A DNA stretch of 37,385 nucleotides from Dietzia alimentaria 72 (lineage in GTDB: Bacteria > Actinomycetota > Actinomycetes > Mycobacteriales > Mycobacteriaceae). Below are positions 1-7,937 of the stretch, in pieces. Within the stretch, counting starts at the first letter, position 1. The number at the start of each line of letters is the position of its first letter. A program made the translations under genes and the position numbers. The DNA is taken from contig NZ_AGFF01000018.1 in the NCBI RefSeq assembly GCF_000226215.1, forward strand, positions 1 through 37,385, in the 5' to 3' direction. The notes under the pieces were generated by a model, which saw nothing but the letters and a program-made list of their open reading frames with translations, made no database searches and was not told where the DNA came from.

Positions 1-53
1 CGGCGGGCGCGGCGGGCGCGGCGGGCGCGGCGGGCGCGGCGGGCGCGGCGGGG
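1..53. repeat. 9-bp GC tandem repeat
   Basis: Five head-to-tail copies of CGGCGGGCG fill 1-45, followed by a degenerate copy and then by looser GACGGGTCGGCGGGG-type repeats up to about 118. No gene is visible in 1-122. The same 9-bp unit recurs at 21516-21560. The repeat lies just beyond the stop codon of the TetR gene ending at 123 and may be a slippage-prone spacer; no function is assigned. Confidence 0.85.
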
Positions 54-122
54 CGACGGGCCGGCGGGGGGACGGGTCGGCGGGGGACGGGTCGGCGGGG
101 CGGCAGAGGACGGCGGGCGCGT

Positions 123-746
123 TTAGGCCGGGCCGGTGGGATCAGAGTTCGAGCGAGCGCTCGCGCCGGTGACTACGCGGCCCAGGAGGTCGGCGAGCTG
201 CTCGTCGATGTCGTCGCGACTGCCGGCGGGGATGTCGAGGGCATCGAGCAGTGTCTCGCGCAGCACCGGCCACGCGTAGACGGCCGTGAACGCCAGCAGG
301 AGTTCCACATCGCCCGCGGGAGGCGGTGATTCCATGCGCCGGAGTGCAGCGGCGGGGCGCTGGGACGGATCGACCATGGGTGGGAACGCGGACTCTGGAT
401 CAACCGCCAACCACGCGAGAAGTCGGCTGATCTCGGGGTGGGAAGAGGCGCCGAGGAGCATACCGCGCACCGCGGCGCCCGCATCGTCAGCGTGCTCGAG
501 TCGGGCGGCGCCGAAGCGGACCGCGTCCTGCATAACGGCGGTGAGCAGGGCGTCCTTGCGACCGATGTGTCGGTGGATGAGGCCGGGGTTCACGCCGGCG
601 GCGTCGGCGATCTCGCGGAGGGGAACCCGCGGGCCGCGTTCGGAAAACAGTCGCCGGGCCTCGCGTAGGACGGCCGAGCGGACCTCGTCGCGGCCGGTGG
701 GACGGGCTGCGGTCGCCTGCTCGGAAGTCCGACTCTCGCGTTCCAT
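123..746 (-). CDS. TetR-family transcriptional regulator (paralogue 1)
   Basis: The 207-aa protein has an N-terminal TetR helix-turn-helix (VPLREIADAAGVNPGLIHRHIG, interrupted here as VPLREIADAAGV then NPGLIHRHIG) followed by a variable helical ligand-binding domain. I chose ATG at 746 rather than the GTG at 761, because the upstream GTG lies inside a dyad operator (753-774) and adds only MYSLG. No Shine-Dalgarno precedes ATG 746, so the message may be leaderless. The protein is clearly paralogous to the TetR at 13844-14458: same length class, near-identical recognition helix (GLIHRH), and shared GAAV-MLLGA, SRLL-WL and YAWPVLRE blocks. It is divergent from the SnoaL-like gene at 828 and probably represses that operon and itself; the ligand is unknown. 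Confidence 0.93.
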   Translation of the reverse strand: MERESRTSEQATAARPTGRDEVRSAVLREARRLFSERGPRVPLREIADAAGVNPGLIHRHIGRKDALLTAVMQDAVRFGAARLEHADDAGAAVRGMLLGASSHPEISRLLAWLAVDPESAFPPMVDPSQRPAAALRRMESPPPAGDVELLLAFTAVYAWPVLRETLLDALDIPAGSRDDIDEQLADLLGRVVTGASARSNSDPTGPA

Positions 747-752
747 TCCCAA

Positions 753-774
753 ACTGTACACACGTGACTACAGT
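753..774. promoter_or_regulatory. TetR operator with divergent -10 boxes
   Basis: The sequence is ACTGTA-N10-TACAGT, a perfect 6-bp dyad with a 10-bp spacer in the gap between the divergent starts at 746 and 828. The same dyad with the same spacer precedes the paralogous TetR at 14458. Each half site reads TACAGT on one strand and fits a -10 box (TANNNT). On the minus strand it ends 6 nt before ATG 746. On the plus strand a TTCCCA at 746-751 lies 17 bp upstream as a possible -35. Binding is inferred. Confidence 0.75.
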
Positions 775-827
775 CTCATCAGGAGATGTAGAACACGTCT
801 CAGTTCCTCGTGCGAAAGGCCTTTCAG

Positions 828-1304
828 ATGACCTCCCGTGACCGCCGCGACGACATCGACGCGATCAAATCACTCAAGTACCGCTACCTGCGCTGCGTGG
901 ACCTGCGCCTGTGGGACGAGCTCGCCCAGACCCTCGGCCCCGAGGTCACCGCCACGTACGGCAAGCGCCTGTCGTACACCGGCCGCGACCAGGTGGTCGA
1001 AGGGCTCAAGAGCCAGATGACCAACGACGTGATCACCGAACATATGGCCCACCACCCCGAGATCGAGGTGGATGGCGACACGGCGACCGGCCGTTGGTAC
1101 CTGCAGGACCGCGTGATCGTGCCCGCGTTCGACACCTTCATTTTTGGCAGCGCCTTCTACGAGGACACCTACGCCTACATCGATGGCCACTGGGTGATCA
1201 CGCGCACCGGATACAAGCGCACCTACGAGGCCATGATCAACCTCAAGGACGTACCCAGCTTCCAGCTCAACGACAACCATCTCGCCCCCGCCGCCGACAA
1301 GTAG
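828..1304 (+). CDS. SnoaL-like / NTF2-fold protein
   Basis: The 158-aa product has the features of the SnoaL_4/NTF2-like fold: an N-terminal helical DDIDAIKSLKYRYLRCVD segment, a central HHPEIEVDGDTATGRWYLQD strand region and a C-terminal DTYAYIDGHWVITRTGYKR hairpin. Proteins of this group include dehydratases, isomerases and hydroxylases such as BaiE and scytalone dehydratase; the substrate cannot be read from the sequence. ATG 828 has GAAAGG at 814-819 and is preferred to the in-frame GTG at 810. It is the first gene of a plus-strand run with the permease, SDR and amidase (gaps of 39-59 nt) and lies downstream of the TetR operator, so it is probably repressed by the divergent TetR. Confidence 0.85.
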   Translation: MTSRDRRDDIDAIKSLKYRYLRCVDLRLWDELAQTLGPEVTATYGKRLSYTGRDQVVEGLKSQMTNDVITEHMAHHPEIEVDGDTATGRWYLQDRVIVPAFDTFIFGSAFYEDTYAYIDGHWVITRTGYKRTYEAMINLKDVPSFQLNDNHLAPAADK

Positions 1305-1343
1305 CGGCTCGGACTAACACGCGGGCGGAGCAGGTGGCACGGC

Positions 1344-2072
1344 ATGGAACTGATCGTGGTGGCGGCCCTGTGCGTGGCCGTGGCCTCGGTCATCGGTGGC
1401 GCGACGGGGTTCGGCACGTCGCTGATGGCCACCCCGTTCATGCTGATGGCGGGAATCGGGCTGACAGAGACCGTGGTGGTGAACCTCGTGGTGGCGCTGG
1501 TGACGAGGGTGGGTGTGACCTACCAACTGCGCCAGCACATCGAATGGCGCCGCGTCGCGATCCTGGGCGGGGCAAGTCTGCCCGGCGCCTGGTTGGGCGT
1601 TGCGACCGTGAGCATGTTGCCCGAGCAACACCTCAAACCCGCGGCGGGCGTCATCACCGTGCTGTGCGGTCTCGCGATGGCACTGCCCGCCGCGCGGGCC
1701 CCGAGGCCGCCGTCTACGTGGCTGACCGCGGTCACCGGCGCGATCGGCGGCTACTTCTCCACCACCACCTCGCTCAACGGGCCGCCGGTCGTGCTGCTAC
1801 TCGGCCGGGCCAAACTGCCGCCGCTGAGCTTTATCGCCGATCTCGCCGGCTACTTTATCATCACCAGCATCGTGTCGCTGTCCCTGCTGTGGACCGGCAC
1901 GGACGTCGACGTGCGGGGGCTGTTGCCGATGCTCGCCGCCTGCGTGGTGGCCGGGGTGGCGTTCAACCAGCTCGGCATCGCCATAGCCACGCGCCTGCCC
2001 ACGCACGTGTTCCGCTCGGCGGTGATCGCCCTCGTGGTGGTCGCCGGCATCGTCACCATCATCACGGCCTGA
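1344..2072 (+). CDS. TauE/SafE-family membrane permease
   Basis: The 242-aa, highly hydrophobic protein has two similar halves of membrane segments. The glycine-rich N-terminal helix (VIGGATGFGTSLMATPFML) and the second-half SVNGPP-like block (TTTSLNGPPVVLLLG) are typical of TauE/SafE (PF01925). Members move sulfite, sulfoacetate and other small anions across the inner membrane, but many are uncharacterised and the direction varies. It follows the SnoaL-like gene by 39 nt and precedes the SDR by 44 nt, so co-transcription is likely. A second, more distant family member lies at 33111-34034 behind cysNC. Confidence 0.88.
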   Translation: MELIVVAALCVAVASVIGGATGFGTSLMATPFMLMAGIGLTETVVVNLVVALVTRVGVTYQLRQHIEWRRVAILGGASLPGAWLGVATVSMLPEQHLKPAAGVITVLCGLAMALPAARAPRPPSTWLTAVTGAIGGYFSTTTSLNGPPVVLLLGRAKLPPLSFIADLAGYFIITSIVSLSLLWTGTDVDVRGLLPMLAACVVAGVAFNQLGIAIATRLPTHVFRSAVIALVVVAGIVTIITA

Positions 2073-2116
2073 CCAGCCCCACAACCTGACCACTCACGAC
2101 CCACCACGGAGGAATC

Positions 2117-2944
2117 ATGACCGACAGCACGCCACTGAACCCCATCCCGGCCGAGGCCCACGCGGCGCCCGGGGCGGACCGAAACAATCGCCTGGCCGGA
2201 AAGGTCGCCGTCGTCACCGGGGGAGGCCAGGGTGTCGGCCGCGGCATCTCGCTCGGTCTCGCCGAATCGGGCGCCGCTCTCCTGCTGGTGGGGCGTCGGA
2301 TGAAGAAACTCGAGAGCGTCGCCGAGGAGATCCGCGCCGCCGGTGGCACCGCGGAGTGTCTGGCTGTTGACATCATCGAGGACGGCGCACCCGAACTCAT
2401 CGTCTCCACGGCCGTAGAGCGGCTCGGCGGGGTGGACATCCTCGTCAACAACGCCAACATGGCCATGCCGCTGCCGTTGTCCGACTACCCCGACGACGAC
2501 TTCCGCAGGGCCTTCGAGGGCGGCCCCCGGGTGAGCCTGTCCCTGATGAAGCTCGCCCGCCCCGAGATGGCCAAGCGCGGGGGAGGAACCGTCATCAACC
2601 TGGCCACCTCGGCCGCCGTGCGCTGGGACGCCGCCGGCTACGGCGTCTACGCCGCGGTGAAGGAGGCCATGCGAGCGCTCACCCGCGCTGCGGCCTACGA
2701 GTGGGCGGGCGACGGCATCCGCGCCCTCAATATCGCCCCGCACGCGCACAGCCCGGGCCTGGACTGGTGGATGGACAACAACCCGGAGGAGGCCGCCGAG
2801 TTCATCGCCGCCATCCCCGCCGGCCGGGTGGGCGACCCCCTCGCCGACATCGGCCGACCCGTCGCCTGGCTCTGCTCGGCGGAGGCCTCCTATCTCTCCG
2901 GCGCCACGATCCCGCTCGATGGCGGCCAGTCCCGCTGGGGCTGA
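2117..2944 (+). CDS. Short-chain dehydrogenase/reductase
   Basis: The 275-aa classical SDR has the Rossmann glycine motif TGGGQGVG at residues 34-41, NNAN at about 111-114 in place of NNAG, and an intact catalytic set Ser165, Tyr178 and Lys182 (YAAVK). A C-terminal SGATIPLDGGQ is the usual last strand. It should oxidise or reduce an alcohol/ketone with NAD(P)H. Basic Arg60 at the end of beta-2 (LLVGRR) suggests NADP(H), which is inference. A strong GGAGG at 2109-2113 sets the ATG at 2117. It lies between the permease and amidase genes of the putative TetR-controlled operon. The N-terminal 25 residues are an extension beyond the Rossmann fold. Confidence 0.92.
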   Translation: MTDSTPLNPIPAEAHAAPGADRNNRLAGKVAVVTGGGQGVGRGISLGLAESGAALLLVGRRMKKLESVAEEIRAAGGTAECLAVDIIEDGAPELIVSTAVERLGGVDILVNNANMAMPLPLSDYPDDDFRRAFEGGPRVSLSLMKLARPEMAKRGGGTVINLATSAAVRWDAAGYGVYAAVKEAMRALTRAAAYEWAGDGIRALNIAPHAHSPGLDWWMDNNPEEAAEFIAAIPAGRVGDPLADIGRPVAWLCSAEASYLSGATIPLDGGQSRWG

Positions 2945-3003
2945 CGTCGTCGTCGTTCCTATAAGTCCCCTCGCTCCGCTCGCCCGCAGGAAGGCCCCTC
3001 ACC

Positions 3004-4452
3004 ATGACCCCCACTGACGCGCGCCCCGCGCACCCCCACCCTCGCGACGCGGTGGCCCTGGCGGCGGACGTCTGCGCGGGCACCACCGACCCGGGCGAGG
3101 TGCTCGAACAGGCGATCGAGCGTATCGAGGCGCACGATCCGCAGCTCAACGCGATGGTCGCGACCCGGTTCGAGCAGGCGCGTGCCGAGGTGGCGGCCGG
3201 GCTGCCCGAGGGGCCGCTGCGGGGCGTGCCGATCGTCATCAAGGCGCTGGGCACCGACGTGGCCGGCCTGCCCACTGCCGACGGCTCGCGGCTGTTCGCC
3301 GACACCGTAGCGACCGTGGACAGCACCCTCGTCCAGCGCTACAAGGCCGCCGGGATGATCGTGCTGGGCACCACCAACGTGCCCGAGATGGGCAAGACCA
3401 CCACCACCGAGTCGCTGCTACACGGCGCCTGCCACAACCCCTGGAACACCGGGTACTCGACCGGCGGATCCAGCGGGGGCTCGGCGGCGGCGGTCGCCTC
3501 GGGGATGGTGCCTGTCGCCCACGCCACCGACGGGGGCGGGTCCATCCGCATCCCGGCGGCGATGTGCGGGCTGGTGGGGCTCAAGCCCAGCCGCGGGCGG
3601 GTGCCGACGTGGCCGCATCCGGTGGGGCTCTCCTCGCCGCTGGGCTACCACCACGCGGTGACCACCACCGTCCGCGACAGTGCTGCGCTGCTCGACGTCG
3701 TGGCAGGTCACGTGCCCGGTGACGCCTACGGGGCCCCCACGCCGGTGCGCCCCTTTGTCGACGAGGTGGGCCGGGATCCCGGCCGACTGAGCGTGGGCGT
3801 GCTGCGTATCGCGCCAGGGCCGTTCCCCACCGATCCGGACTGCACCGCCGCCGTCGACCGCACCGTCGACACGCTGAGCGGACTGGGCCACGAGGTGCGC
3901 GAGGTCGAGCTGGGTGTGGACATCATCGAGGTGCTCACCACCGTGGGAACGATCATGGGGGCCCAGCTGCGACTGACGATCGACGAGCGACTCGCGGAGT
4001 TGGGGAGGGAACTGGCTGACGACGACATCGAGCCCTGGACCCGGACGATCCTCGACAACGCCATGACGCAGAACGCGCCGGGGCTGTCCCGGGCACTGCA
4101 GACCGCACAACGGACCGGCTGGAAAGTGGCCGAGCTGTTCGGGCCCGGCGGTGTGGACGTGTTGCTGCTCCCGACCCTGCCCACGACCACTCCCGAGCTG
4201 GGCTTCCTCGACGTGACCGACCCCGAGTCGATGTGGGCGCGGAGCTCAGCGTTCTCCGTATGCGCCAGCACGTTCAACATCTCCGGCCAGCCGGCGATCT
4301 CCCTGCCCGCCGGGTCGGACTCCCGCGGGATGCCGGTGGGCGTGCAGTTGGTCGCCGACTACGCGCGCGAGGACCTGCTGCTGAGATTATCCGGGCAGCT
4401 GGAGTCAGTAGCTCCGTGGGCGAGGGTCGCGCCGGGCTACCAGGGATGGTGA
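3004..4452 (+). CDS. Amidase-signature family amidase
   Basis: The 482-aa protein carries the complete amidase-signature catalytic triad: Lys80 (VIKALG), cis-Ser156 in GGSSGGS and nucleophile Ser180 in DGGGSIRIP. The 24-residue spacing between the two serines matches the family. Length is normal for this group (GatA, AtzF, 6-aminohexanoate hydrolase, FAAH relatives). It hydrolyses an amide or related C-N bond; the substrate is not predictable. It is not likely to be GatA because no gatC or gatB is nearby. It is last in the plus-strand run starting at 828 and is followed at once by a strong hairpin terminator (4465-4495). Confidence 0.92.
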   Translation: MTPTDARPAHPHPRDAVALAADVCAGTTDPGEVLEQAIERIEAHDPQLNAMVATRFEQARAEVAAGLPEGPLRGVPIVIKALGTDVAGLPTADGSRLFADTVATVDSTLVQRYKAAGMIVLGTTNVPEMGKTTTTESLLHGACHNPWNTGYSTGGSSGGSAAAVASGMVPVAHATDGGGSIRIPAAMCGLVGLKPSRGRVPTWPHPVGLSSPLGYHHAVTTTVRDSAALLDVVAGHVPGDAYGAPTPVRPFVDEVGRDPGRLSVGVLRIAPGPFPTDPDCTAAVDRTVDTLSGLGHEVREVELGVDIIEVLTTVGTIMGAQLRLTIDERLAELGRELADDDIEPWTRTILDNAMTQNAPGLSRALQTAQRTGWKVAELFGPGGVDVLLLPTLPTTTPELGFLDVTDPESMWARSSAFSVCASTFNISGQPAISLPAGSDSRGMPVGVQLVADYAREDLLLRLSGQLESVAPWARVAPGYQGW

Positions 4453-4464
4453 CCTGACGACACC

Positions 4465-4495
4465 GGCCCCGGATTCCTGTGAGGAATCCGGGGCC
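4465..4495. terminator. Bidirectional hairpin terminator
   Basis: A perfect 13-bp stem GGCCCCGGATTCC (4465-4477) pairs with 4483-4495 around a 5-nt loop TGTGA. It sits between the convergent amidase and lipoprotein genes and can serve both; there is no clear T-run, as is common in high-GC actinobacteria. Confidence 0.85.
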
Positions 4496-4547
4496 GCATC
4501 GTCTGCTCAGGCGGCACTCCCGGCGAAGCCGGTCGCGCCTGACCTGG

Positions 4548-6173
4548 TCACTCCTGGACGAACGCTCCGTCGAAGAGCATGGTCGAGAACAGCGTGGGGG
4601 AGACACCCTTGACCGAGTCATCCACCACCACGTACTCCTCGGAATCGGCGATCACCGTGAAGGGCATGACCTTGTTGTGGACCTCCTGCAGTTTGCTGTA
4701 ACCCGCCTTCTGCGCATCGAGGTCCTTGGCGGCCTTAAGTTCGGTGAGCGCTGCCGTCAGCTCCGGGTTGTCGATTCCCGAGATGTTGGTCGCCCCGCCC
4801 CGGGTCATCCCGGAGGCGAAGGCGGCGGCCGGGTCGGCGTCCGACGGGGACAGTCCGCCCACTACAGCCTCGAAGTCGCCGGTGAACTGGCGCGCCACCA
4901 CCTGGGAGACGGGCGCGTTCTCCAGCTTCACGTCGAATCCGGCCGCGTCGAGCAGCGACTTGATCGCGACGCCGGTCTCCATGTTCTCCGGGCTGTCCGC
5001 GATGAGCAGGGTCAGCTGGCCGTTCCAGTCTGGGCGGTCGGCCTTGACCTCCTCCACCAGCGCCGTGGCCTTGTCCACGTCGTACGTCGGGCCCTGCTCA
5101 CCGTCGTAGAAGCGGGAGGTCTCGGAAAGGATCGCCGAGGTGGGCATACCGAAGCCGCCGGTGAGGCGGTCGTTGATGAGGTCGCGGTCCAGGGCGAAGC
5201 CGACCGCTTGACGGGCGCGCTCGTCGGTGAGGACGCCGTCGTACCCGGCATTGCCGGCGTTCAGGTTGACCACGGAGCCTGAGCTGGTGATCACCTCGAA
5301 GCCCTTCTCGCCCGCGTCCTGTGCATCGGTGACGGTCTTCGCGCCGCGCAGGAAGCCGACCTGCAGCTCGCCTGTCTGGAACGCCTCGTACGTGCCCTGG
5401 GATCCGGGGATGCGGATGAACTTGAGCGTCGGGCAGACCGGACCGCCGTAGTAATCCGGGTTCGGCTCCAGGACGACTTCCTGATCCGGGGTGTACGAGG
5501 CCAGCGTGAACGCGCCGGCACCGACCGGATTGCGGGCCCAATCCTCGGGCGACGCCGCCTCGTAGGCCTTCTGCGGGAGCACCTCACCGGCGGGCCCGGC
5601 CAGCACGATCGGGAAGCCCGCCCACGCCTCCTCGAGAGTGAACTCCACGGTCTGCGGATCCACGACCTTCGCCTCCTTCACCTGGAGGGCGTCGGTCAGC
5701 GCGTTGGAGCGGGTGGCCGGATCCTTGTGCTTGTCGATCGTGAACGCCACGTCGTCAGCGGTCAGTTCGTCTCCGTTGGAGAACGTCACGCCGTCGCGGA
5801 GCTTGAGGGTCCACACGGTGTTGTCGTCGTTGGACTCGAGTGACTCGGCGAGCTTGGGCTCGAACTCCTCGGACTCCGGGTTCCAGCGCATAAGCCGGTC
5901 GTACACCGCAGCGGACTCGGCGGCGCCGCGCACACCGAACTGTCCCTGACCGGGAGCGAAGGTGGGCAGCATCGCGTACTCGCCCATGGTGATGGTGCCG
6001 CCGGCCTTGTCCTCGGTGCAGCGCTCCGACTGATCCGGGGCGCTCGCGCTCGACGCGGACCGGTCGGCGCCTCCTCCTCCGCCGCAGGCGGTCAGGGCGA
6101 GGGTGGCCGAGGCCAGAACTGTGAGCACGCGGGTCGAGCGCCGCGCGGTGGTCGAGCGGAGTGCTCCGGTCAT
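4548..6173 (-). CDS. Peptide-type ABC transporter substrate-binding lipoprotein (paralogue 1)
   Basis: The 541-aa protein begins with a lipoprotein signal peptide (MTGALRSTTARRST basic region, hydrophobic core, lipobox LTAC followed by a glycine run). It continues as a family-5 extracellular solute-binding protein (DppA/OppA type), with the usual YDRLMRWN and LKLRDGVTFSNGDELTADDVAFT blocks. It would be anchored outside the membrane and deliver oligopeptides, dipeptides or another small substrate to the permease pair at 10165-12190. ATG 6173 is chosen because AGGAG lies 7 nt upstream and the signal peptide starts there; the longer in-frame start at 6224 has neither. It is very similar to the next gene upstream (6333-7937), so the two arose by tandem duplication. 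A hairpin at 6225-6264 separates them. Confidence 0.94.
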   Translation of the reverse strand: MTGALRSTTARRSTRVLTVLASATLALTACGGGGGADRSASSASAPDQSERCTEDKAGGTITMGEYAMLPTFAPGQGQFGVRGAAESAAVYDRLMRWNPESEEFEPKLAESLESNDDNTVWTLKLRDGVTFSNGDELTADDVAFTIDKHKDPATRSNALTDALQVKEAKVVDPQTVEFTLEEAWAGFPIVLAGPAGEVLPQKAYEAASPEDWARNPVGAGAFTLASYTPDQEVVLEPNPDYYGGPVCPTLKFIRIPGSQGTYEAFQTGELQVGFLRGAKTVTDAQDAGEKGFEVITSSGSVVNLNAGNAGYDGVLTDERARQAVGFALDRDLINDRLTGGFGMPTSAILSETSRFYDGEQGPTYDVDKATALVEEVKADRPDWNGQLTLLIADSPENMETGVAIKSLLDAAGFDVKLENAPVSQVVARQFTGDFEAVVGGLSPSDADPAAAFASGMTRGGATNISGIDNPELTAALTELKAAKDLDAQKAGYSKLQEVHNKVMPFTVIADSEEYVVVDDSVKGVSPTLFSTMLFDGAFVQE

Positions 6174-6224
6174 CTGTTTACTCCTGGTGTCGAAAGGGGA
6201 TCTAAGGGGATGGGGCACAGGCAT

Positions 6225-6264
6225 GGGCCCCGGATCTCGCCTGAGGCGAAAGGACCCGGGGCCC
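6225..6264 (-). terminator. Intra-operon hairpin between the two receptor genes
   Basis: GGGCCCCGG (6225-6233) pairs perfectly with 6256-6264, and an inner TCGCC-TGA-GGCGA hairpin fills the loop. It lies between the stop of the upstream receptor gene (6333) and the start of the downstream one (6173). It could be a partial terminator or an mRNA-stabilising 3' structure giving the first receptor higher expression. Only about 50 nt remain for a separate promoter. Confidence 0.7.
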
Positions 6265-6332
6265 GAGCCGTGCGGTTGTGCGGTTGTGACTACTGCCCTG
6301 CGGACCGTGCGGTCACCGGCGGACCGGCGGGG

Positions 6333-7937
6333 TCACTTCTCGAGGTAGGCGCCGTCGAAGAGCATGGTCGACGAGAGCGACGGGACGACGCCCTTGAGCG
6401 ACTCGTCGATCACGACGAACTCCTCGGCGTTCGCGATCACCGTGAACGGCAGGATGTCGTTGTGGATCTCCTGGAACTCCTTGTAGGCGGCCTTCTGGTC
6501 GTCGATGGACTGCGCGGCCTTGATCTTGGCGATCGCCTCGACGAACCGCGGATCCTTGATACCGGTGATGTTGCTCATGCCCTCGGGCAGCAGGTTGCTG
6601 GCGAACGCGGAGGACGGATCGGCCTCCGAGGTGGCCAGACCACCGGTGACGATCTCATAATCGCCGGTGAACTGACGCGCGGTGACCTGGGAGACCGGCG
6701 CGTTCTCGATCGTGACGTCGAAGCCGACCGCATCCAGCAGAGCCTTCATCACCACGCCGGTCTCGACGCTCTCGGGAGCGTCGGCCGCCAGCAGGTTCAG
6801 CTTGCCGTCCCACTCGGGCTTGCCGGCCTTGACCTCCTCGATCAGCGCCTTGGCCTGCTCAACGTCGAGCTGCGGGCCCTCCTCGCCGTCGAAGAAGCGT
6901 GAGGACTCGGCGAGCAGCGCCGACGTGGGCTGCCCGGTGCCGCCGGTGAGGCGCTCGTCGATCAGCTCGCGGTCCAGGGCGAAGCCCACTGCCTTCCGGG
7001 CCCGCTCGTCGGTGAGCACGCCGTCGTATCCGGCGGCGCCCGAGTTCATGTTGACCACGGAGCCGGAGCTGGTGATCTCGTAGTAGCCCTGCTCGTCGGC
7101 GTCACGAGCGGCGGTGACGAACTTCGCGCCACGCAGGAACCCGGCCTGGATCTCGCCGTTCTGGAAGGCGTCAAGCGTGCCCTGACCGCCCGGGATGCGG
7201 ATGAAGCGCAGCGTCGGGCAGACCGGGCCACCGTAGTAGTCCGGGTTGGGCTTGAGCACGACCTCCTGGTTGGGGGTGTTGGAGTCCAAGAGGAACGCCC
7301 CGGCACCGATCGGGTTCTGCGCCCACTTCTCGGGGCCCGCCTCGGTGAACGCCTTCTCCGGGAGGACCTCTCCCGCGGCGCCGGCGAGCAGGATCGGGAA
7401 GCCCGTCCACGGCTCGGTCAGTGTGAACTCGACCGTCAGGGGATCGACCACCTTGGTCTCCTCGACCTGGATGGCGTCGGTCAGCGTGACCGCCCGCGTG
7501 GCCGGGTCCTTGTGCTGGTCGATCGTGAATGCCACGTCGTCAGCGGTCAGGGCGTCGCCGTTGGAGAACTTCACACCGTCGCGGAGCTTGAGGGTCCACA
7601 CCGAGTTGTCGTCGTTGGACTCGAGCGACTCGGCGAGCTTGGGCTCGAACTCCTCGGTCTCGTTGTTCCAGCGCATGAGCCGGTCGTAGATCGCCGCCGA
7701 CTCGGCCGCCCCGCGGACGCCGTACTGGCCCTGGCCCGGGGCGAAGGTGGGCAGCATCGAGTACTCGCCCATCGTGATGGTGCCGCCGGCCTTGTCCTCG
7801 GTGCAGCGGCCCGACTCCTCCGGGGTGCGCCCGGGATCGCCGGTGGCTTCGTTCGTCGAACCACCGCCCCCACCGCAGGCGGTGAGAGTGATGGCGGCGG
7901 CCGCGAGAACGGCGGCGGCGGTGGTGGTGCGTTTCAT
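6333..7937 (-). CDS. Peptide-type ABC transporter substrate-binding lipoprotein (paralogue 2)
   Basis: The 534-aa protein starts MKRTTTAAAVLAAAAITLTAC, a typical lipoprotein signal with lipobox LTAC, then a Gly-rich linker and a family-5 solute-binding domain. It is collinear with the neighbour at 4548-6173, sharing long blocks such as MLPTFAPGQGQ and GVLTDERAR. ATG 7937 overlaps the TGA of the ATPase gene as TGATG, so translation is probably coupled. A longer reading from 8039 would run into the ATPase gene and lose the signal peptide at the N-terminus, so it is rejected. Substrate differences between the two receptors cannot be read here. Confidence 0.94.
   Translation of the reverse strand: MKRTTTAAAVLAAAAITLTACGGGGGSTNEATGDPGRTPEESGRCTEDKAGGTITMGEYSMLPTFAPGQGQYGVRGAAESAAIYDRLMRWNNETEEFEPKLAESLESNDDNSVWTLKLRDGVKFSNGDALTADDVAFTIDQHKDPATRAVTLTDAIQVEETKVVDPLTVEFTLTEPWTGFPILLAGAAGEVLPEKAFTEAGPEKWAQNPIGAGAFLLDSNTPNQEVVLKPNPDYYGGPVCPTLRFIRIPGGQGTLDAFQNGEIQAGFLRGAKFVTAARDADEQGYYEITSSGSVVNMNSGAAGYDGVLTDERARKAVGFALDRELIDERLTGGTGQPTSALLAESSRFFDGEEGPQLDVEQAKALIEEVKAGKPEWDGKLNLLAADAPESVETGVVMKALLDAVGFDVTIENAPVSQVTARQFTGDYEIVTGGLATSEADPSSAFASNLLPEGMSNITGIKDPRFVEAIAKIKAAQSIDDQKAAYKEFQEIHNDILPFTVIANAEEFVVIDESLKGVVPSLSSTMLFDGAYLEK

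Noticed and set aside
1-118. Origin or telomere-like terminal repeat
   Set aside because: It is only a short 9-bp GC repeat at an arbitrary window edge, and the same unit occurs internally at 21516.
911-2089. 392-aa plus-strand open frame across the SnoaL and TauE genes
   Set aside because: It is an Arg/Gly/His-rich shadow frame over two well-supported genes and has no family features.
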